Shown piece by piece: positions 45,200 to 58,613 of a stretch of 64,000 nucleotides of DNA. Within the stretch, counting starts at the first letter, position 1; each line of letters starts with the position of its first letter. The position numbers were made by a program, and so were the translations under genes. The notes below the pieces were generated by a model. That model saw only the letters and a program-made list of their open reading frames with translations, did not search any database and had not been told where the DNA came from. Source of the stretch: Hippasteria phrygiana (taxonomy: Eukaryota; Echinodermata; Asteroidea; Valvatida; Goniasteridae); assembly GCA_037893225.1 (NCBI GenBank), contig JAZGUH010000945.1:186001-250000 (forward strand), in the 5' to 3' direction.

Positions 45200-45634
45200 T
45201 TAACCCGTTGCGTCCAGCTTTTATTGACGTGGTGCTGGTATGCCAGGATCGGGGATGTGCAGCCAAGCATACACGCAAGCAATAGACACCACACTGAATA
45301 GAGTGGTCCTATTCATTGCACTCGGAGCTCCCCCCCCCCCTCCCCTTTCGTGTGAATGAAAACTTTATTTGAAAAAGCTCCATCTATTCATTGCACTCCT
45401 ATTCAAGAAAAATATAATTTGTCAAACAATCCACAAGGGTACGGTAACCCGAAGGTCGCAGGTTTGAATCCCGCTCCTGCCAGTTTCTTTGTTCACTTTG
45501 AAACAAGAAAAATATAGTTAAAAAATGAATGGATTGAGTAAGTGCAGAAATGTACCTATAGTCGTCAACTGGCCAGGTGGTCTTTTTCAAACCATAGCTA
45601 CATGTATGGCTGTCGTCCATATTCAAGATGTTAA
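45200..45634. mobile_element. TTAA-family element interrupted by a SINE
   Basis: Reverse-oriented copy: TTAA-CCCGTTGCGTCCAGC ... CATATTCAAGATG-TTAA. Landmarks read in complement (gtgctggtatgccaggatcg, ccacactgaatagagtggtc, ccaggtggtctttttcaaac). The 87-base SINE 45417-45503 plus one 13-base duplication is inserted in it. Confidence 0.88.
45417..45503 (+). mobile_element. SINE S1 insertion with 13-bp target duplication
   Basis: aaggtcgcaggtttgaatcc and cctgccagtttctttgttca mark it as S1, truncated at the 5' side. The flanking caagaaaaatata is identical at 45404-45416 and 45504-45516, the signature of LINE-machinery retrotransposition. Confidence 0.92.
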
Positions 45635-47810
45635 AGGGATGAACCCCTAATATTTCTGGATGCATGCCTTTTCTTTTCCAGTGTTAAGATGAAAATTCAA
45701 AGTACATGTACATGTCCAATATCATTGTACAAATATGAGCAAATAAACTTTGGTGCCAAAGTCGCATGTTAGAGGTATACCACAATACATGCAATATATA
45801 TTGCTGCATTCTGCAGTGTGTGTTTGTGCATAGATTTCTAGCACGTGTTCCCTGCTCGTTGGACACGTGTAGTTGGGCGAGATTAGATGCATAAATTTGC
45901 CACACAAGAATGACTAACTTGGACTGCCTCCACCCAATTTGCCCTATATTTTCATTCTCAGAAAGTGGTCACCGAACTCACAGTGCATCCAAGTTCATAT
46001 TTTCAATTAAAGAAAAAACGTAAAAAAAAACCAACAACACCAGGTGTAAGGCCTACATGTCTAGGAAATATAACGGGCACCAGAGTAATATTTACTGAGT
46101 GATCCAAAGCAGAACTGTGTCCCACTTTCACAAAGGGATATCATTGTTGCATGGGCCCCTGTTTAATGTTCACTTCATGTCTCTCTGCATTATCCCTGGC
46201 ATACGCCATCAACCTGTCAGTGTAATGAAATTACGATCACTCCCCCCACCCCTATACCTTGCAGGGACCCATTGTCTTGACACCACAGTTTAGTACTAAC
46301 ATAGGCGGTACCGCCCCTACTTGATCCTTAAACGATCAGTTCCTCATAAGACTCTCATAATGATGCTCTCTGTCGTTCAGAAGTTCGTTATTTTGAGAGA
46401 GCGGGTGCGTTCCATGTGAAGGTTTTTTTTTTTTTTTTATAATTGTTAGGCCCCCATGATGATTTTGACGATCACCAGATGACCAAATGCTTATCTCCTG
46501 CTGCCTAGGGCACAAATTGCTAGCATACCACAGGCAGATTACTGTGAGCAAATTGTTGTCCCCACCCTGTATTGTCACCCAAAGACTGTATTGATGATAG
46601 TGTTAGTATGAAAACTCAGCTGGGTTTGAAGGCACAATTCCGTTTAAAGGCTGGAGCCATTCCAACTCTAAAGGCACTGAGCATTCCCGGACTCACGCGC
46701 CCCAGATCACGACGACGTTCCCTGCGGTTGCCGGCTCGAGCAGCCAGAGCCCTGGCCGTCTCCCTGTCCACGCTTGCTTGACTCAACATGCATTGTACAT
46801 GTACGGTACCGTAAACAGGCTGCATGGGATTAAGTCTAGTGCCTTATAACAGAAATTGTGTGTATACACACATGTAGTTCTGAGGGCTGCATAAGCAAAG
46901 TCGCCAGACTAGAGTATAGTATCAGCTCACACACAACTCGCCGCGCAGGTCCCAATAAAAGCCGACTGCAAACAAAGGAAAGTATGACTCATAACTAGCT
47001 TTTCAGCAAGAACAAGCCTACAACCCCAATTCAAAATGTGTCTCAAAAAGATGTCAACACTTTAAAATATGTTTACCGTGGTGTTACACCTGAATCATCA
47101 TGCAAAAAGCACAGCAAGTAATACTAGCCTTAGACAAAAAAAAATACATACAGACTCTACGTGAAACATTGTCGTATAATACAGTGACGTCATATGTTTC
47201 TACACATATGCGTCATCACTAGCGCGATACGGCACGCAGTTAACCTCGGCCTTTTCTGAATCGAGTCAAAGTGGCTCAGAAGAAAAAGGTTCAAAAACAA
47301 TTTGTTTTTGTTTTTTCAGACTCATGAAACTTGTTATATTAGTTTTGGGGAGGCATAAACTATCAGATAAGTCCAAAATTGTAATCGGCGTTTTAGTTGC
47401 TCTTTAAAGAGAAATATATGAAATTATCAACATACATTGTACATACACGTTGTTCCATCAGCAGTTGCAAAATTCATGCAGAAAAGTTTGACCAAAATGT
47501 TTGCAAACTCGTAGTTTTGTCACCCCGTGGCCGATTTAAAAGCAACAAATGGCAGGACAACGAGAAACTTTGGCTCGTTGGAAAATTGCCGAAAGGGTAT
47601 TACTTAACATCAACAAATGTCCAGGATTGGCTACAAAAGGCCGATGGTCTTTCCGATCGTTTCAGAGGGAGACGGGAAAACAACGTGCTGCAGTCGTCCG
47701 GCCAGTTTTTTTTCATGAAAGCAGGGACAAGCCAGCCCATGTTGCATTGCATTTTATCCCTTTTGTCCCTGAAAGTATATTTTTCCAATGATTTTCAGAT
47801 AAATGGAACA

Positions 47811-47985
47811 TTTTTAGCCCATTGAATATGGATGACGACCATAGCTGCAGTTTGAAAATGACCACCTGGCCAGTTGCCATCTATTGGCGCATTCTTGTGG
47901 GCACTCAATCCATTGTTTGCCTATTGTTTGCATTACGCTTGGCCTCACAAGCCCATATTAGCATGGGCATCACTCCATTATCTTA
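47811..47985. mobile_element. TTAA-family element, partial
   Basis: Left part cattgaatatggatgacgac, tgaccacctggccagttgcc, attacgcttggcctcacaag; the right end decays near 47985 and no TTAA is visible there. Confidence 0.65.
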
Positions 47986-50514
47986 GAACTGCCCTCATTC
48001 ATTATTCACTCGGCCATTGCAGTTTGCCTTCCCTAGTGTTTGTTGTGCAAAGTTCACAACCGTGGGCTGCATTTAAAGCCTCGCCTCCCTGCGTCTTGTC
48101 AAAGTGTCAGTCTGGCTCGTGAAAGATCACCTCATGAAAATGGATGGTTATGACTCGGACAAAACATCAGCCAGTCTTATCGAACTGCTAAGGCTGTTTG
48201 CAATGTGGGCGCCTGCTAGATATTGATCGGTGTAAAAGGTTGTTGATTGCCACAAATTAAACTGACAGCATAAAATTGCCAGTCGGAAACACGGAGTCCA
48301 GATTAAAATCAGTCATGTAATGATGTCCAATCTGTGAACAAGTCATCCATGCATGCCATGGATGTGAAGAAAACCAGAGACCTCAACATTTGGGATAAAT
48401 TTTGCGGCTTAAAATACCCAAACCCCAAAAGACTCAAACATTAGTGTCGTAAATGCCTGAGGCATGCCTTTAAGTAGACTAATGTAACTAACGACGTGGT
48501 GATCTGTGTAACACTTTTGGCCTAAACCTAAAGAGACATCACAAGTACATGTATGGTGACTGCAAACCTTTAACAAGACCGATGCTGTTTAATTTTCACG
48601 TGACAGTTTTTTTTAGCAAAGCATACACCATGCATAGTGATAAAGAAGGGAAATGTAGTGGAAAAGGGGTTAGTGTGTTCTAAATCCAAAAGGGGTTTGA
48701 AGGGAAAGTCTTATTTTTTTTTTTTTACCAGAAATTTCTGTTAAGAAGCTTGGTAGTACACAACATTTGTTTTTGCTGTAGTTTTCAGAAATGAATGGAT
48801 TTTGGGGTTACTATTTTATAGCAAATACTGCAACACTGGCCTATGTAAAGTTCTGTGTGCATAGATGCCGGGAAACAAAGAGAAAAAGGATGATCTTGTA
48901 GTCTGGTTCCCTGACCCTACTAAAGACAAAATGGAGCAATTTGTAGATGTCAGGTTGGGGAACTAGACTACCTGGCTTGCACCCGTTCACGGATGTGTAA
49001 CCAATTGCCAAACAAAATGTGGAGTAACTAAAGTTAAATTGGGGGCAGTTTTTCTAATGATGGTCGGCCGACCCATCACTAGAAATTGATACAAAAATCC
49101 CACTTTTCTTGAAAATGACAGTACACCTGGTGCCATGATTTCACAGGATGCTTGAGCCTATTATTATTTACTTAGTCAAGTAAGGTTTTTCATAATAATT
49201 CAGTAGTTTTGTTTTTTGAATTTTGCAAAATGTACCTTTTAAGACTAATCCCGAAGAATTTCTGCCTGAAAAAAGTATCATGAAAAGCAGTGATGGGGAG
49301 TGGGAAGGGAGATTGGATTATCAGAAACTTTGGTAAACGTTGAATAATTTGTACTGTATGCATGTACATATGTACGAGAGATTTGACACCACCAATTTTA
49401 GTGTGAAACTCCACTGACATGTTACGCACATATAATAAGAAAAATTGTGCAATGAATCTTCATGGATGGGGTGGACTTGAGACCAACCCTCAGAGTTTTG
49501 TGGTTCACAAAAAAATATGTATGAGCCCTTTTCAGAAATACAAATGTATCTGGTTACCAGACCTCACGAATCTGACTTTTCTCAACGATTAGTATAAAGT
49601 CCACTTGCTACCAATGTCACATTATAGAAAAGGAGGAATTCCTTCCTTTTCTGAAAATGGCAGATGTTTTTCGAGCTCGTTTTCGTCATTCATTTTCGTC
49701 AGTATTATACTTGATGTTCTTCTTCTCGGGCCCATTTTCAATCCTGAAATTGAAACTCAGTCAGTGCCATACATGTGTACTCTTGCAGTATTTTGCCGAC
49801 TGGATTTTGCAAGAGTTTGTTTTTTATGATGTTGCCACTGATGTCACTCTGACTGACATTATGCGATAAGATTTGAGGGAATCGTCAGGTCAGGGAACCA
49901 GACTACAAAGAAAGAGATTCTCTTCTCTTCGTGGACGATTGAAATTATCAAGATGTTGATCCAATTACATGTAGTGTCTTTTTCTCAGAGTACATGCACA
50001 TGATGCTGAATGTACCTGTACATGTAGGTTGTCAAAGTGTAGGCAGTGATGCTCTCTTATTGGAGCACCAAGCACTCCAATGATCATCAATATTTTTAAT
50101 TAAGCAAACCCTCCAGAAGGCCCACTCAACTCCTTCCATTTCATCCAATTTAGTTATTGATCAACCTAGTAGTTATGGCAAAATGTCTTGCTCAGGGACA
50201 GAAGCACCTTGAGGATTGACCTCTTGGTGTGGATATTGCACATGGGCTATTTTTGCCTCTTGCATACAAGTCCTACTCCATGACCCACCAGACCAACTCT
50301 TTTTTATTCATTGACGTTCATGTTTACATGTATTCTGGGAAGCCTGATTAGTGTACATGTATTAGCCAAAGTCTCCTGTGAGTAGGCGGAAGGAAATTTC
50401 AGTTACAGAAAGCTTAGAGGGAAACGCACAGAATGTTTGTTTATTCAGAAACAATTATTAGAAAAGAACAAATATTCCAGGGAAAATTCCATTTAAATCA
50501 GGTAGAAACTGAAA

Positions 50515-50605
50515 ACCTAGTAGTGCACCGAGTGGGAATCGAACCAGGGTCACAAGAGGTGGAGGAAAGGGGGTAAAGAACCACTACACAAACTTGATTG
50601 CCCAT
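50515..50605 (-). mobile_element. tRNA-derived SINE-like copy (type S2)
   Basis: Minus strand has tgtgtagtggttctttaccc and a B box ggttcgattcccactcgg. No full cloverleaf. Confidence 0.55.
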
Positions 50606-51436
50606 ATTCTATGTCCAACTATGATGGCATCAGTATCAAACACTGCAGTTTCTTTTCTTTATGGAAGGCGACAAGAAGGGCTCTCAAGAAAAATAATGAA
50701 TAAAATAAATTAGTAAATAAATAATTTAAATGTCTGTAGACTGCCCACCCCCTTTTTTCAGTCATTAAATTTCAAGAGACTTTTAGAAATGTTAGGCAGA
50801 TTACCAATATATATATTTTTTTAAGTTAGGAAATATTTTTGAAAACCAGAACCTCAAAAGGTAGTAGGACAATGTCTGTTTGCTGTTTCAGGTGCACTCT
50901 TACTTCATTATCAAATCTTTTCCCTGTTTTTCTGTAATTGACTCTGTCAGACTAACTAAAGCTGCAGCTTGTTCAGTGTTTGTTTGTCTGCGTTAAGTCC
51001 CGTGTTGTTCGCCATAACAAACTCCTCTATAATGAACATTTGGTTGTAATGAACATCCTCTTTGGCTCCTAAATTGTATATTAATACCTACCATTGTTCA
51101 CAATAATGAACGGCCACTATCATGAACATTTTTGTGGATCCTGTGATGCTTGTATAATGGCATCCAACTGTAATTGTAAAAAGTAGAGTCCTTTGACCAT
51201 CCATTCTATATTCCTGACGGTTAATTTTGAAAATTTGTCTTGTATCTACTCTGCTACATGTATGGGCATCGACTTTCGGGGTCATTCCTTCAAGCCCCAT
51301 GGCTTTCTGGATGACCCTCACTCAGAAAGTTTTTCCTTTCTATTGTCATCCAAATTGTATTGTGAGGTTTGCTTGAAATAACCAAACTTGCAACCTCAAT
51401 ACTGATTTAGTTTTCCTCCCTGCCTGTCCTGATCCT

Positions 51437-51450
51437 CCCCCCCCCCCCCC
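51437..51450. repeat. Short poly-C tract
   Basis: About 14 C in a row; similar short tracts lie at 8360-8372, 39768-39779, 45331-45340 and 63121-63133. Confidence 0.85.
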
Positions 51451-52544
51451 TTGAATTTTTGGCCAAGAACTGTGGCAGATTGTTGCAACCCTTTAAGAGC
51501 GTTTGACTACCTCTCTTGTGACCAGCAGGAAGCTTGATACGAGTGATATCCCTCCAGCCGAGCCTGTCACCTGGTGTGCTAGACTCGCTGGCTTCCTGCC
51601 GGCATTAACTCGATTAGGAAGCCAGTAAAGGGACCAGCCTGGCCCGTAATGTGAGCCCATGTCAACCCTCCGCCGGGGGATAGATAATGTCCTTACCTGG
51701 ACAGTCATGCTGTAGTCTGGTGGCAGGCAGAACTTGAAGCCTCCTCTTGGGATGAAAATTTTTTTTTTCCTTATTGATGTGGTTTGTAACCTCCCAACTC
51801 CACAAAGTAAAAAGGCAATATCTGATTGAGGAGAAACTTGGCTGGAGTTTAAGGATTTTGCGGCCCGCCCACAGTCCCATTGGTCTTAGAAAACTTGAAG
51901 TTGTGGAATTTCACGTTGAAAGAGGTTGCAAACCTGATGCTCTTATTTAGTCTACTGGTTACCTATATAAGTTTGGAAAGTTTACTGATGAGCATACGTA
52001 CTATACCAGTACTCTACTACATGTAGGACTCCTTGTATGAACAGGTTTTGGTCAAATGGGTGGGTATATACATATACATGTACATGTAAAATCTCCTCAG
52101 ATTAGCTCCCAATATCTCAGTTGTTTTAACAACATTATTAAACATTTGATCTTCAAACAGTCTATTACCTTTCAAAGAATGATGTGGTCCTCCAAATTTG
52201 TCTGAGGACATTGTCTGGTGGTGCATTTCCAAGTATCTGAGAATTGTTATCTGAGATTGTACAAATTTAAATTGCATAGTAATTGGACTTTTCTTGACCC
52301 AAACCTTGCCAAGTTACATTGTAGCCAAGTATTTGAACCCAATCATCCAGACATGGTCGCATTATTGCAAATAGTGATGAAAATTTGACCTCAACTTCTG
52401 ATCACTTGATCATGCACATTGCTATTGGTAAAGCCAATCTTAGGAGTCTGTGGCTAGACCTTAGTCAGTGTTTGGTATCAAGACTGTCCCCCAAAAAAGT
52501 GGTTGTAAAGTTGTCAGACTTGCACTCTCTTGCAAAGTATAAAG

Positions 52545-52665
<121 letters not shown>

Positions 52666-53274
52666 TACACCTTTTGACATTAAAATTATGATAAAATTAA
52701 CAGGGGATGTCGAGGAAAGAACAAAGGTATAAAAATGTCATCTAAATGATGTGTTCATCCAGACCCCTGTTCATAAATATATATACATATAAATGAATTT
52801 ATACAGTAGACAAAAGTACATGTACAGTAGGGACAATAGGTTGAGCGGTTTTGTTACTGACATTTTGACCACAGTGATTAGAGTTGTTGAAATGCAGGCC
52901 AGGGTTAGATATGGATCAACCACGAACTCTACCTTTGCAGCTCAAGTCGCCCTTAATTTGAAAAATATATGGACCCTGGTTTCTAATGTTCAAAAACTAA
53001 AATGATTAGCTTAAATCTGAAAGCTTACTGTTTACAAAGATGGTACCAAGACCAATCCTGCCAAATCTTTCTGTCTCAAAGGCTGACATCTTCACGAAAA
53101 TTGTCTGAAGACCTAAACAAATGCTGTCAAATTGAAATATTCTCATATATGAATGTGCACAAAATCACTGTTAAAATGAATGGTTTTCACTGTTCTTGTG
53201 AGTTGGATGACGGAATGAGTGCAAACTTTCACAGGTTTGATATTTCGTGTATATGTACAATGTAGCACCAGCAA

Positions 53275-53585
53275 GCGAAATCGGATACAATGTACAATGT
53301 ATGTTGGAAATTTTGAAAATTGAGATTTCCATTCCATAACAAAATATATAATGTAAGCTTTGTAATGGTGAAAAAAATTACTGTTACGATATCTTGGTTT
53401 TCGAATAGAGCCGTAAATTCAGCCATGAGAATGGAAAATAAAATGTAGTTTACACAATTTTTTGTCAAATTTTACACATAATGGTCTCAACACAAAAGCA
53501 AACCAGGTATTTTGAATTAAATATACTTTAAACTACAGTACATTGTATTTTGACAGAAACAGAAATCGTAATATTTTGACGACTT
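53275..53585 (-). repeat. Interspersed repeat family R3, copy 3
   Basis: Reversed: aaagcaaaccaggtattttg, taatggtctcaacacaaaag, ttgagatttccattccataa, matching the + strand copies at 6388 and 23085. Confidence 0.85.
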
Positions 53586-54180
53586 TCATGTAAATTGGAA
53601 TTACTAAAAAAAATAGGTCATGCGACCTGATTTCCCTTGCGGACGCCGCATATGTTGAATCCCACAAAGTATGATCACAGCCTGCAACTGTGGTGTCAGC
53701 TCTACCAATGCTATGTCAGACCTTTAAGTATGTCTGTAACAAGGTGTATCACGTTCGATCCTTAGTTGTATAATGCCCCGAAAACAAGGAAGCAATGATG
53801 TGATTCACAAACTACAGATTACATTATTTCCTTTCCTCCCTCGGTGACGTGACGGGTTTGCGTGTTGTCGTGGCTGCCAGTCCTCCCTGGGCCTCGTTGA
53901 CTTTAGTTTCTATTTCCTCTCCTGAGACCCCTGCTTTGCCCAACCGGCTCCTGCCTCCAAATGTTCCCTGTAATATTAGGTCCCCTCTGCTCTCTCTGCG
54001 GATGTGTCCTATTGCATGCTGCATGTGGTCTGGGCCTTCGCACATTGGGGGTGTGGGGGGGGGGCATTCAGGATGGAGTTTATTCCATAAAGAATGTCTT
54101 ACTCAAATGTAAAGCCTCTTACCCCAAATCTGCCTGTCATTTGCTATTTTGTTTAATGGAAATTTGGAACAAGGCTTAAA

Positions 54181-54485
54181 GGCACACGAGGAACGGAGCT
54201 ACAAAAAGAAAAAGAATCAAAGATACAAGAAGTATGAATTAAGATTCCTCTTGAAGCAGGCAAGATTGTAAGATGAAGGGAAACATGCACCAGGCAAGGA
54301 ATTCCATAGAGATGCAGAACGAGGGAAAAAGCTATTGGCATAGGTTTTTGTTCTACATCTACATAGGTACATGTACATCTGGAGTATATTGGTGGGATGG
54401 AACAGGCTTAAACACCCTAACTCAAGCTGGACAAGCCGGTAGAACATTTACCCTGAAAATACCTGTAGAACAGACTCAGATTAAG
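54181..54485 (-). mobile_element. Jockey/CR1-like LINE 3' end (type B)
   Basis: Minus frame RCRTKTYANSFFPRSASLWN, SLPGACFPSSYNLACFKRNL, NSYFLYL, preceded in another frame by TGLSSLV-like text. 5'-truncated. Confidence 0.85.
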
Positions 54486-54968
54486 TAGCAACAGTTGATT
54501 GATTGATCGTATAGTATTCTTGGTTCACAGGGTTTAAACTGCTTATTCACCCTGCACAGTGGCCCACAGTGCCACCACTAAGCTAATACGCATCGCTGAT
54601 TGGCCCGCAATAAAAATCTACACAATGACGTCGCATCAAATCCAGCTGACTCCCTAGCCACTGAATGCTGTTTAAAGGCATGCTAACAATCTTGAAAAAG
54701 ATTTTTGCAATGTCAGTGTATTACGGTTTTACCTATTGGCAGGCTTGATCTGTAGAGTTCAGGAGACGGTATGAAGTGTTAACCTCACTCGCTAATTGTT
54801 TTTGGACTCCCTAGCTTTGCGATTTTTAGCACGCTTCGTACGAAGGTCACTCCCGATTCAATTTTCTGTGAACACTGGCGGGCGCTGTGTACAAATGCAG
54901 GGTGTAAATGTTGTAAGTTCCCTGGTACAGTTTCTGTTGCACCTACATGGTCGTAACATGTACGTTAC

Positions 54969-55212
54969 TTAACCAGTTCACGCCGGGATTATTTTGACAT
55001 TCACCGGACCCAGGCACGGGATTATTTTTCATGAACCTCGATGCCAGCTTGGGTTCAGGCGGAATCAGGCCATAATCTGTGGGTAGCACACCCTGATATT
55101 TCTGGCCTCGCTCGCTGACAGATATTTCCGGCCTCACGTGTTTATCAGTCATCCGTTCCGAATACCGCAAAACCTTTGCGTTTATACACGTCATGCGACG
55201 CGAACTGGTTAA
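54969..55212. mobile_element. TTAA-flanked element with CCAGTTCRCG ends
   Basis: TTAA-CCAGTTCACGCCGGG and GCGACGCGAACTGG-TTAA, 244 bases. A second TTAA family with different ends from the CCCCTTG group. Its minus strand has an 83-codon frame without a recognised domain. Confidence 0.85.
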
Positions 55213-55517
55213 GGTCCTTGTACGTGTACCCGGTATATGTAAGATGGTTTTGTGTTACTAAGAAAGCCTATTTTGTGTTAATTTATGAAATTGGTGATTT
55301 TGAAATTGGCGATTCAAACAACAGTGTAACCAAGTGGTTGCCCCAGAGAGGCCATTTTCCAACTTCACAGTCTACAAATCACCCAGATACATTTGTACAT
55401 GTACCTCGTTCATCCAGAAGTGCAATTTTCAGGGTATTTCAGTTTCGCAGTATTTGAGAAGCATTCACAAGCCTCGCAAATCAAAAACTGTCAACAGAAA
55501 CAAAGACAGTGACAGTT

Positions 55518-55675
55518 TGGGAGACCGGCAACATCGGGAAAGGTATTACGGGGTCACAGGTTCAAATCCTGCTCCTGCCAGTTTTCTTTGTTCACTTTGA
55601 ACATTCATTAAGAATTACCTAGTCAGTTTCCCTTGCGATTTGTTTGATGACAGAATCATAAAACTGTCACTTTTT
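55518..55675 (+). mobile_element. tRNA-derived SINE (type S1) with tail
   Basis: ggggtcacaggttcaaatcc (B box), tgctcctgccagttttcttt, gttcactttgaa, then acctagtcagtttcccttgc and tgatttgtttg-like tail shared with 62233-62409. Confidence 0.85.
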
Positions 55676-55818
55676 AAAGTGCAAAATGGCAGTGATTCTT
55701 TTTTCATGTAGGTTGACTCTTTCCCAAGGAATGTGGGTTTAACAGATTTGTGCGGATGACGGCAACTTCTTAGTATTGCGAATCTTCATATTGATTTCTT
55801 GTTGATCATTTCTGGCAG

Positions 55819-55950
55819 GTCTGGGACAAAGCCTCCTATGAGCAGGTTGAGACTCTGACTGGTCATGTGGGCACAGTCTATGCCTTGGCAGTCATCAGTG
55901 CTCCAGGAACAACCAGGGTGTTCAGTGCCTCCTATGATAGGTCGTTGAGG
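55819..55950 (+). CDS. TRAF7: TRAF7 exon: WD40 blade 5 tail and blade 6
   Basis: This 132-base exon (44 codons, phase 0/0) lies between ...catttctggcag and gtaagt. It starts [20 protein letters not shown] and ends [11 protein letters not shown]. It supplies the last strand of blade 5 (V-W-D) and most of blade 6, which has a canonical G-H ([13 protein letters not shown]) and a structural Asp in [11 protein letters not shown]. Four extra residues relative to the sister exons lie in the loop [12 protein letters not shown], which is also longer in TRAF7 of vertebrates. A SINE copy ends roughly 140 bases upstream of the acceptor. The short open frames on the opposite strand nearby have no recognisable content. 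Confidence 0.96.
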
Positions 55951-56924
55951 GTAAGTCGTTAAGCAAATCTGTTACCTTGTCCATTTTACCTGATTTCAAT
56001 ATACTCAACACAAAATAGCCAAAAGCAGCAAAAGGAAATTTGTCTTTTTTTTTAGTATACAACAAAGTGACCAAACATTTCCAAACACTAATTAACATGC
56101 ATCTCCAATTTTAATTTCCCTGTCATTCTTTTCATTTCCCGGACAAGCCCCCATTTTGTTGTATTTTGAAAACCAAGCAAAATAAATCGGAGCAAAAGAC
56201 GAAATTTCCTTTTGCCAATCTAATCGATTTTAGTCATCCTCAATTCCAGACATCAAAATTACACATAATACATTAAACCAAAATCCAAAATTATAAAACC
56301 ACAATTAATAGGCTTGCCTAACCAGCAACAGCGACATCTTGATAACGACATCCTATGAAAAAATGGTGGTCGGCCTGCCTATGCAAATGAAAAGTCAAAA
56401 TAAGTCTCATTATGGGAAACAAATATTTGGCCCCGCCAAAGGTTTGCCAGTTGTCAACCGAACTTCAGTTAAAAGCCGCGAGGCCTTGGTCCACAAGGCA
56501 AGCCCTGTGGCACCAGCTTGCCGACATGGGCTCAACAGAGGTTTGCCTGCCGAATGAAGAAAACACTATCAGCACGGAACACCAGTCCATACCAGCTGGT
56601 AGAAAACTGCATGGTCAGATGCGAATAGACCAGCCCTCCATCGTAACGCCAACAAAAATGCTGCTGTGGGACCTCTTCTCATGATTTAGTTAATCCCTTA
56701 TATAAACTCTACAACAATTAGAAAAAGATCTTTGGATCGTGCCACTTGGGTATGCCTGTGTTAACTACAGTGTTACGGTGCATGACAATCATAAAGAAAG
56801 AGTAACACACCTATTTCAACTAAAAGGAGTGAATAATACGTAAATGCAAATACCGTAACAATCCGGATTTTTGCTCATGCTGACTTAGTATTGAGAACTG
56901 TATGCTAAAGCGCTTTCCAAGAGC

Positions 56925-57030
56925 CTGTTGACAGAAGTTACAGGTATACTTGGGTAGAGCGGGACTCGACCCCACAACCTCCTGTAATACTAGAGCATGC
57001 CAGAGTCGACCAGGTGGTTGAAATCCAATA
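56925..57030 (-). mobile_element. tRNA-derived SINE-like copy (type S2)
   Basis: Minus strand has B-box-like ggggtcgagtcccgctctac and upstream accacctggtcgactctggc; partial. Confidence 0.5.
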
Positions 57031-57263
57031 CAGCAGCAAGTTTGTTTTCCTAAGAGGCTCTGCGAAAGTGCTGAGCATTTAGTGCTACTACGTCAACAAG
57101 GGCAACAAATTGTATCATAATCTACGTCATCTCTGATATTGATTGCGTAGTTCCCGCTGCAATATTGGTTTCAAATCGGCCAGTCGATGCTTAGTGGCCA
57201 CATTGGCAAGGTGGTGTGGACCAATAGCAAGGTTTCAGTCCTTGATTAATTGAGTTGACCACT

Positions 57264-57582
57264 TTAACCCCTTACCTCCTGCTGTTATTGAATTGATGGG
57301 GTGCTGTTATGCCAGGAACAGCTGTGCAGCCAAGCATAAATGCAAACAATAGGCACCACACTGAATAGAGTGGTCTTATTCATCACACTTGGAGCCCCCT
57401 TTCATGTGAATGAAAGCTTTGTTTGACAAAGCTCCATTTATTCATTACACTCACATTCAAGAACAATATAGTTGAAATATGAATGGATTGAGTACGTGCA
57501 GGAATGTGCCTATGGATATCCACCGGCCAGGTGGTCTTTTTCAAACCACGGCTGTAGCCGTCGTCCATTTTCAAGAGGTTAA
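57264..57582. mobile_element. TTAA-family element, full length
   Basis: Reverse-oriented, 319 bases: TTAA-CCCCTTACCTCCTGC ... CATTTTCAAGAGG-TTAA. All landmarks are present, including gtgcagccaagcataaatgc and ccaccggccaggtggtcttt. Confidence 0.9.
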
Positions 57583-58613
57583 ACAGGTTGTTTCCTAATC
57601 CAGATGGTCAAGAGGCATCCATACCAGCTTTCATAGTGAACAGCAAGCCCATCACCTTAAGGTGTTTGGCCAAGACTGGATGTCTTGAATTTATCACTCC
57701 ATGCTACCTGTGTGGTATACACAAAACATATCGCATCAGCTACTGTACATGTGTGTATTTCTTTTCCCACCCAGGCTGTTTGTCGATCTAAATTTTTCTT
57801 GTCAACACGCCGAATTTCACAGTGTGGTTAACGTGAACACACCTGGGATGAAACCCCTCGCTAACAAGGGATGCTATTTATTGCTGATGCATGACTCTGT
57901 CAAGTTGACAGGCATCCCCTTGTGGCGTTAGACCGCAGTCCCTGGTTTGTGAAAGTTTGTCTCGGTCTCGCTATCGCTGGTGGGCAGACTCGCTAGCTGT
58001 CGCCCCACAATTCCCTGGGCCAAACGGCAACAGGAACTGTTTCAGTTTGCACCACGTTTCCCTCTCCTTGCGCCGGGGGTGTCTTCAGTGCCACACCTCA
58101 CCCTTGCGGTATACCGTTTCTTCTTTCTTTTTTTCCCCGGACCGCACTGATTTTTTATATCCAGCCAGTCTGGTGTCTGAACCTGACGGGATCAATCATT
58201 AACCCTATGCTGCCTTACAGTGGAGATATCCAGCCCGCTTGAGCCTGCAGTGCATACATGTATGTTAAAATTGTGGCTATTTATAGCAGTGACTAATGCA
58301 AACTGCGAAATGTCAGGAAAACAAAGTGTGTCTGTGTGCATTATGCAATGTTAGTTTCAGCGGTAAATGTCACACCCTTTGTCATCTGTCAGACATGTCT
58401 GACAACAAGATTCGGGATTGGTTTCCAATTTCTATTGTTTTTGTCTAAAATGGAACATAAATAAGCACAACTGAAAGTTTATGTGTCAAGATTTGTGCTT
58501 TTGTTGACATCTGAAATTGTTTATATCCAGTTTTGTTGAATGAAAAGTTGCAGGCCTTTGGAAGCCCTAAAGTCCTGAGTATTTATGTGTACCTCATTGC
58601 TGACGATTAATAT

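Noticed and set aside
47397..47825. 142-codon open frame, the longest in the window
   Set aside because: Two other frames are open over the same bases, there is no recognised motif, and its end runs into a TTAA-family element; treated as chance or repeat-derived.
53824..54045. 73-codon minus-strand frame in a GC-rich stretch
   Set aside because: Text such as HAIGHIRRESRGDLILQGTF looks faintly like a LINE/transposon tail, but no family could be named.
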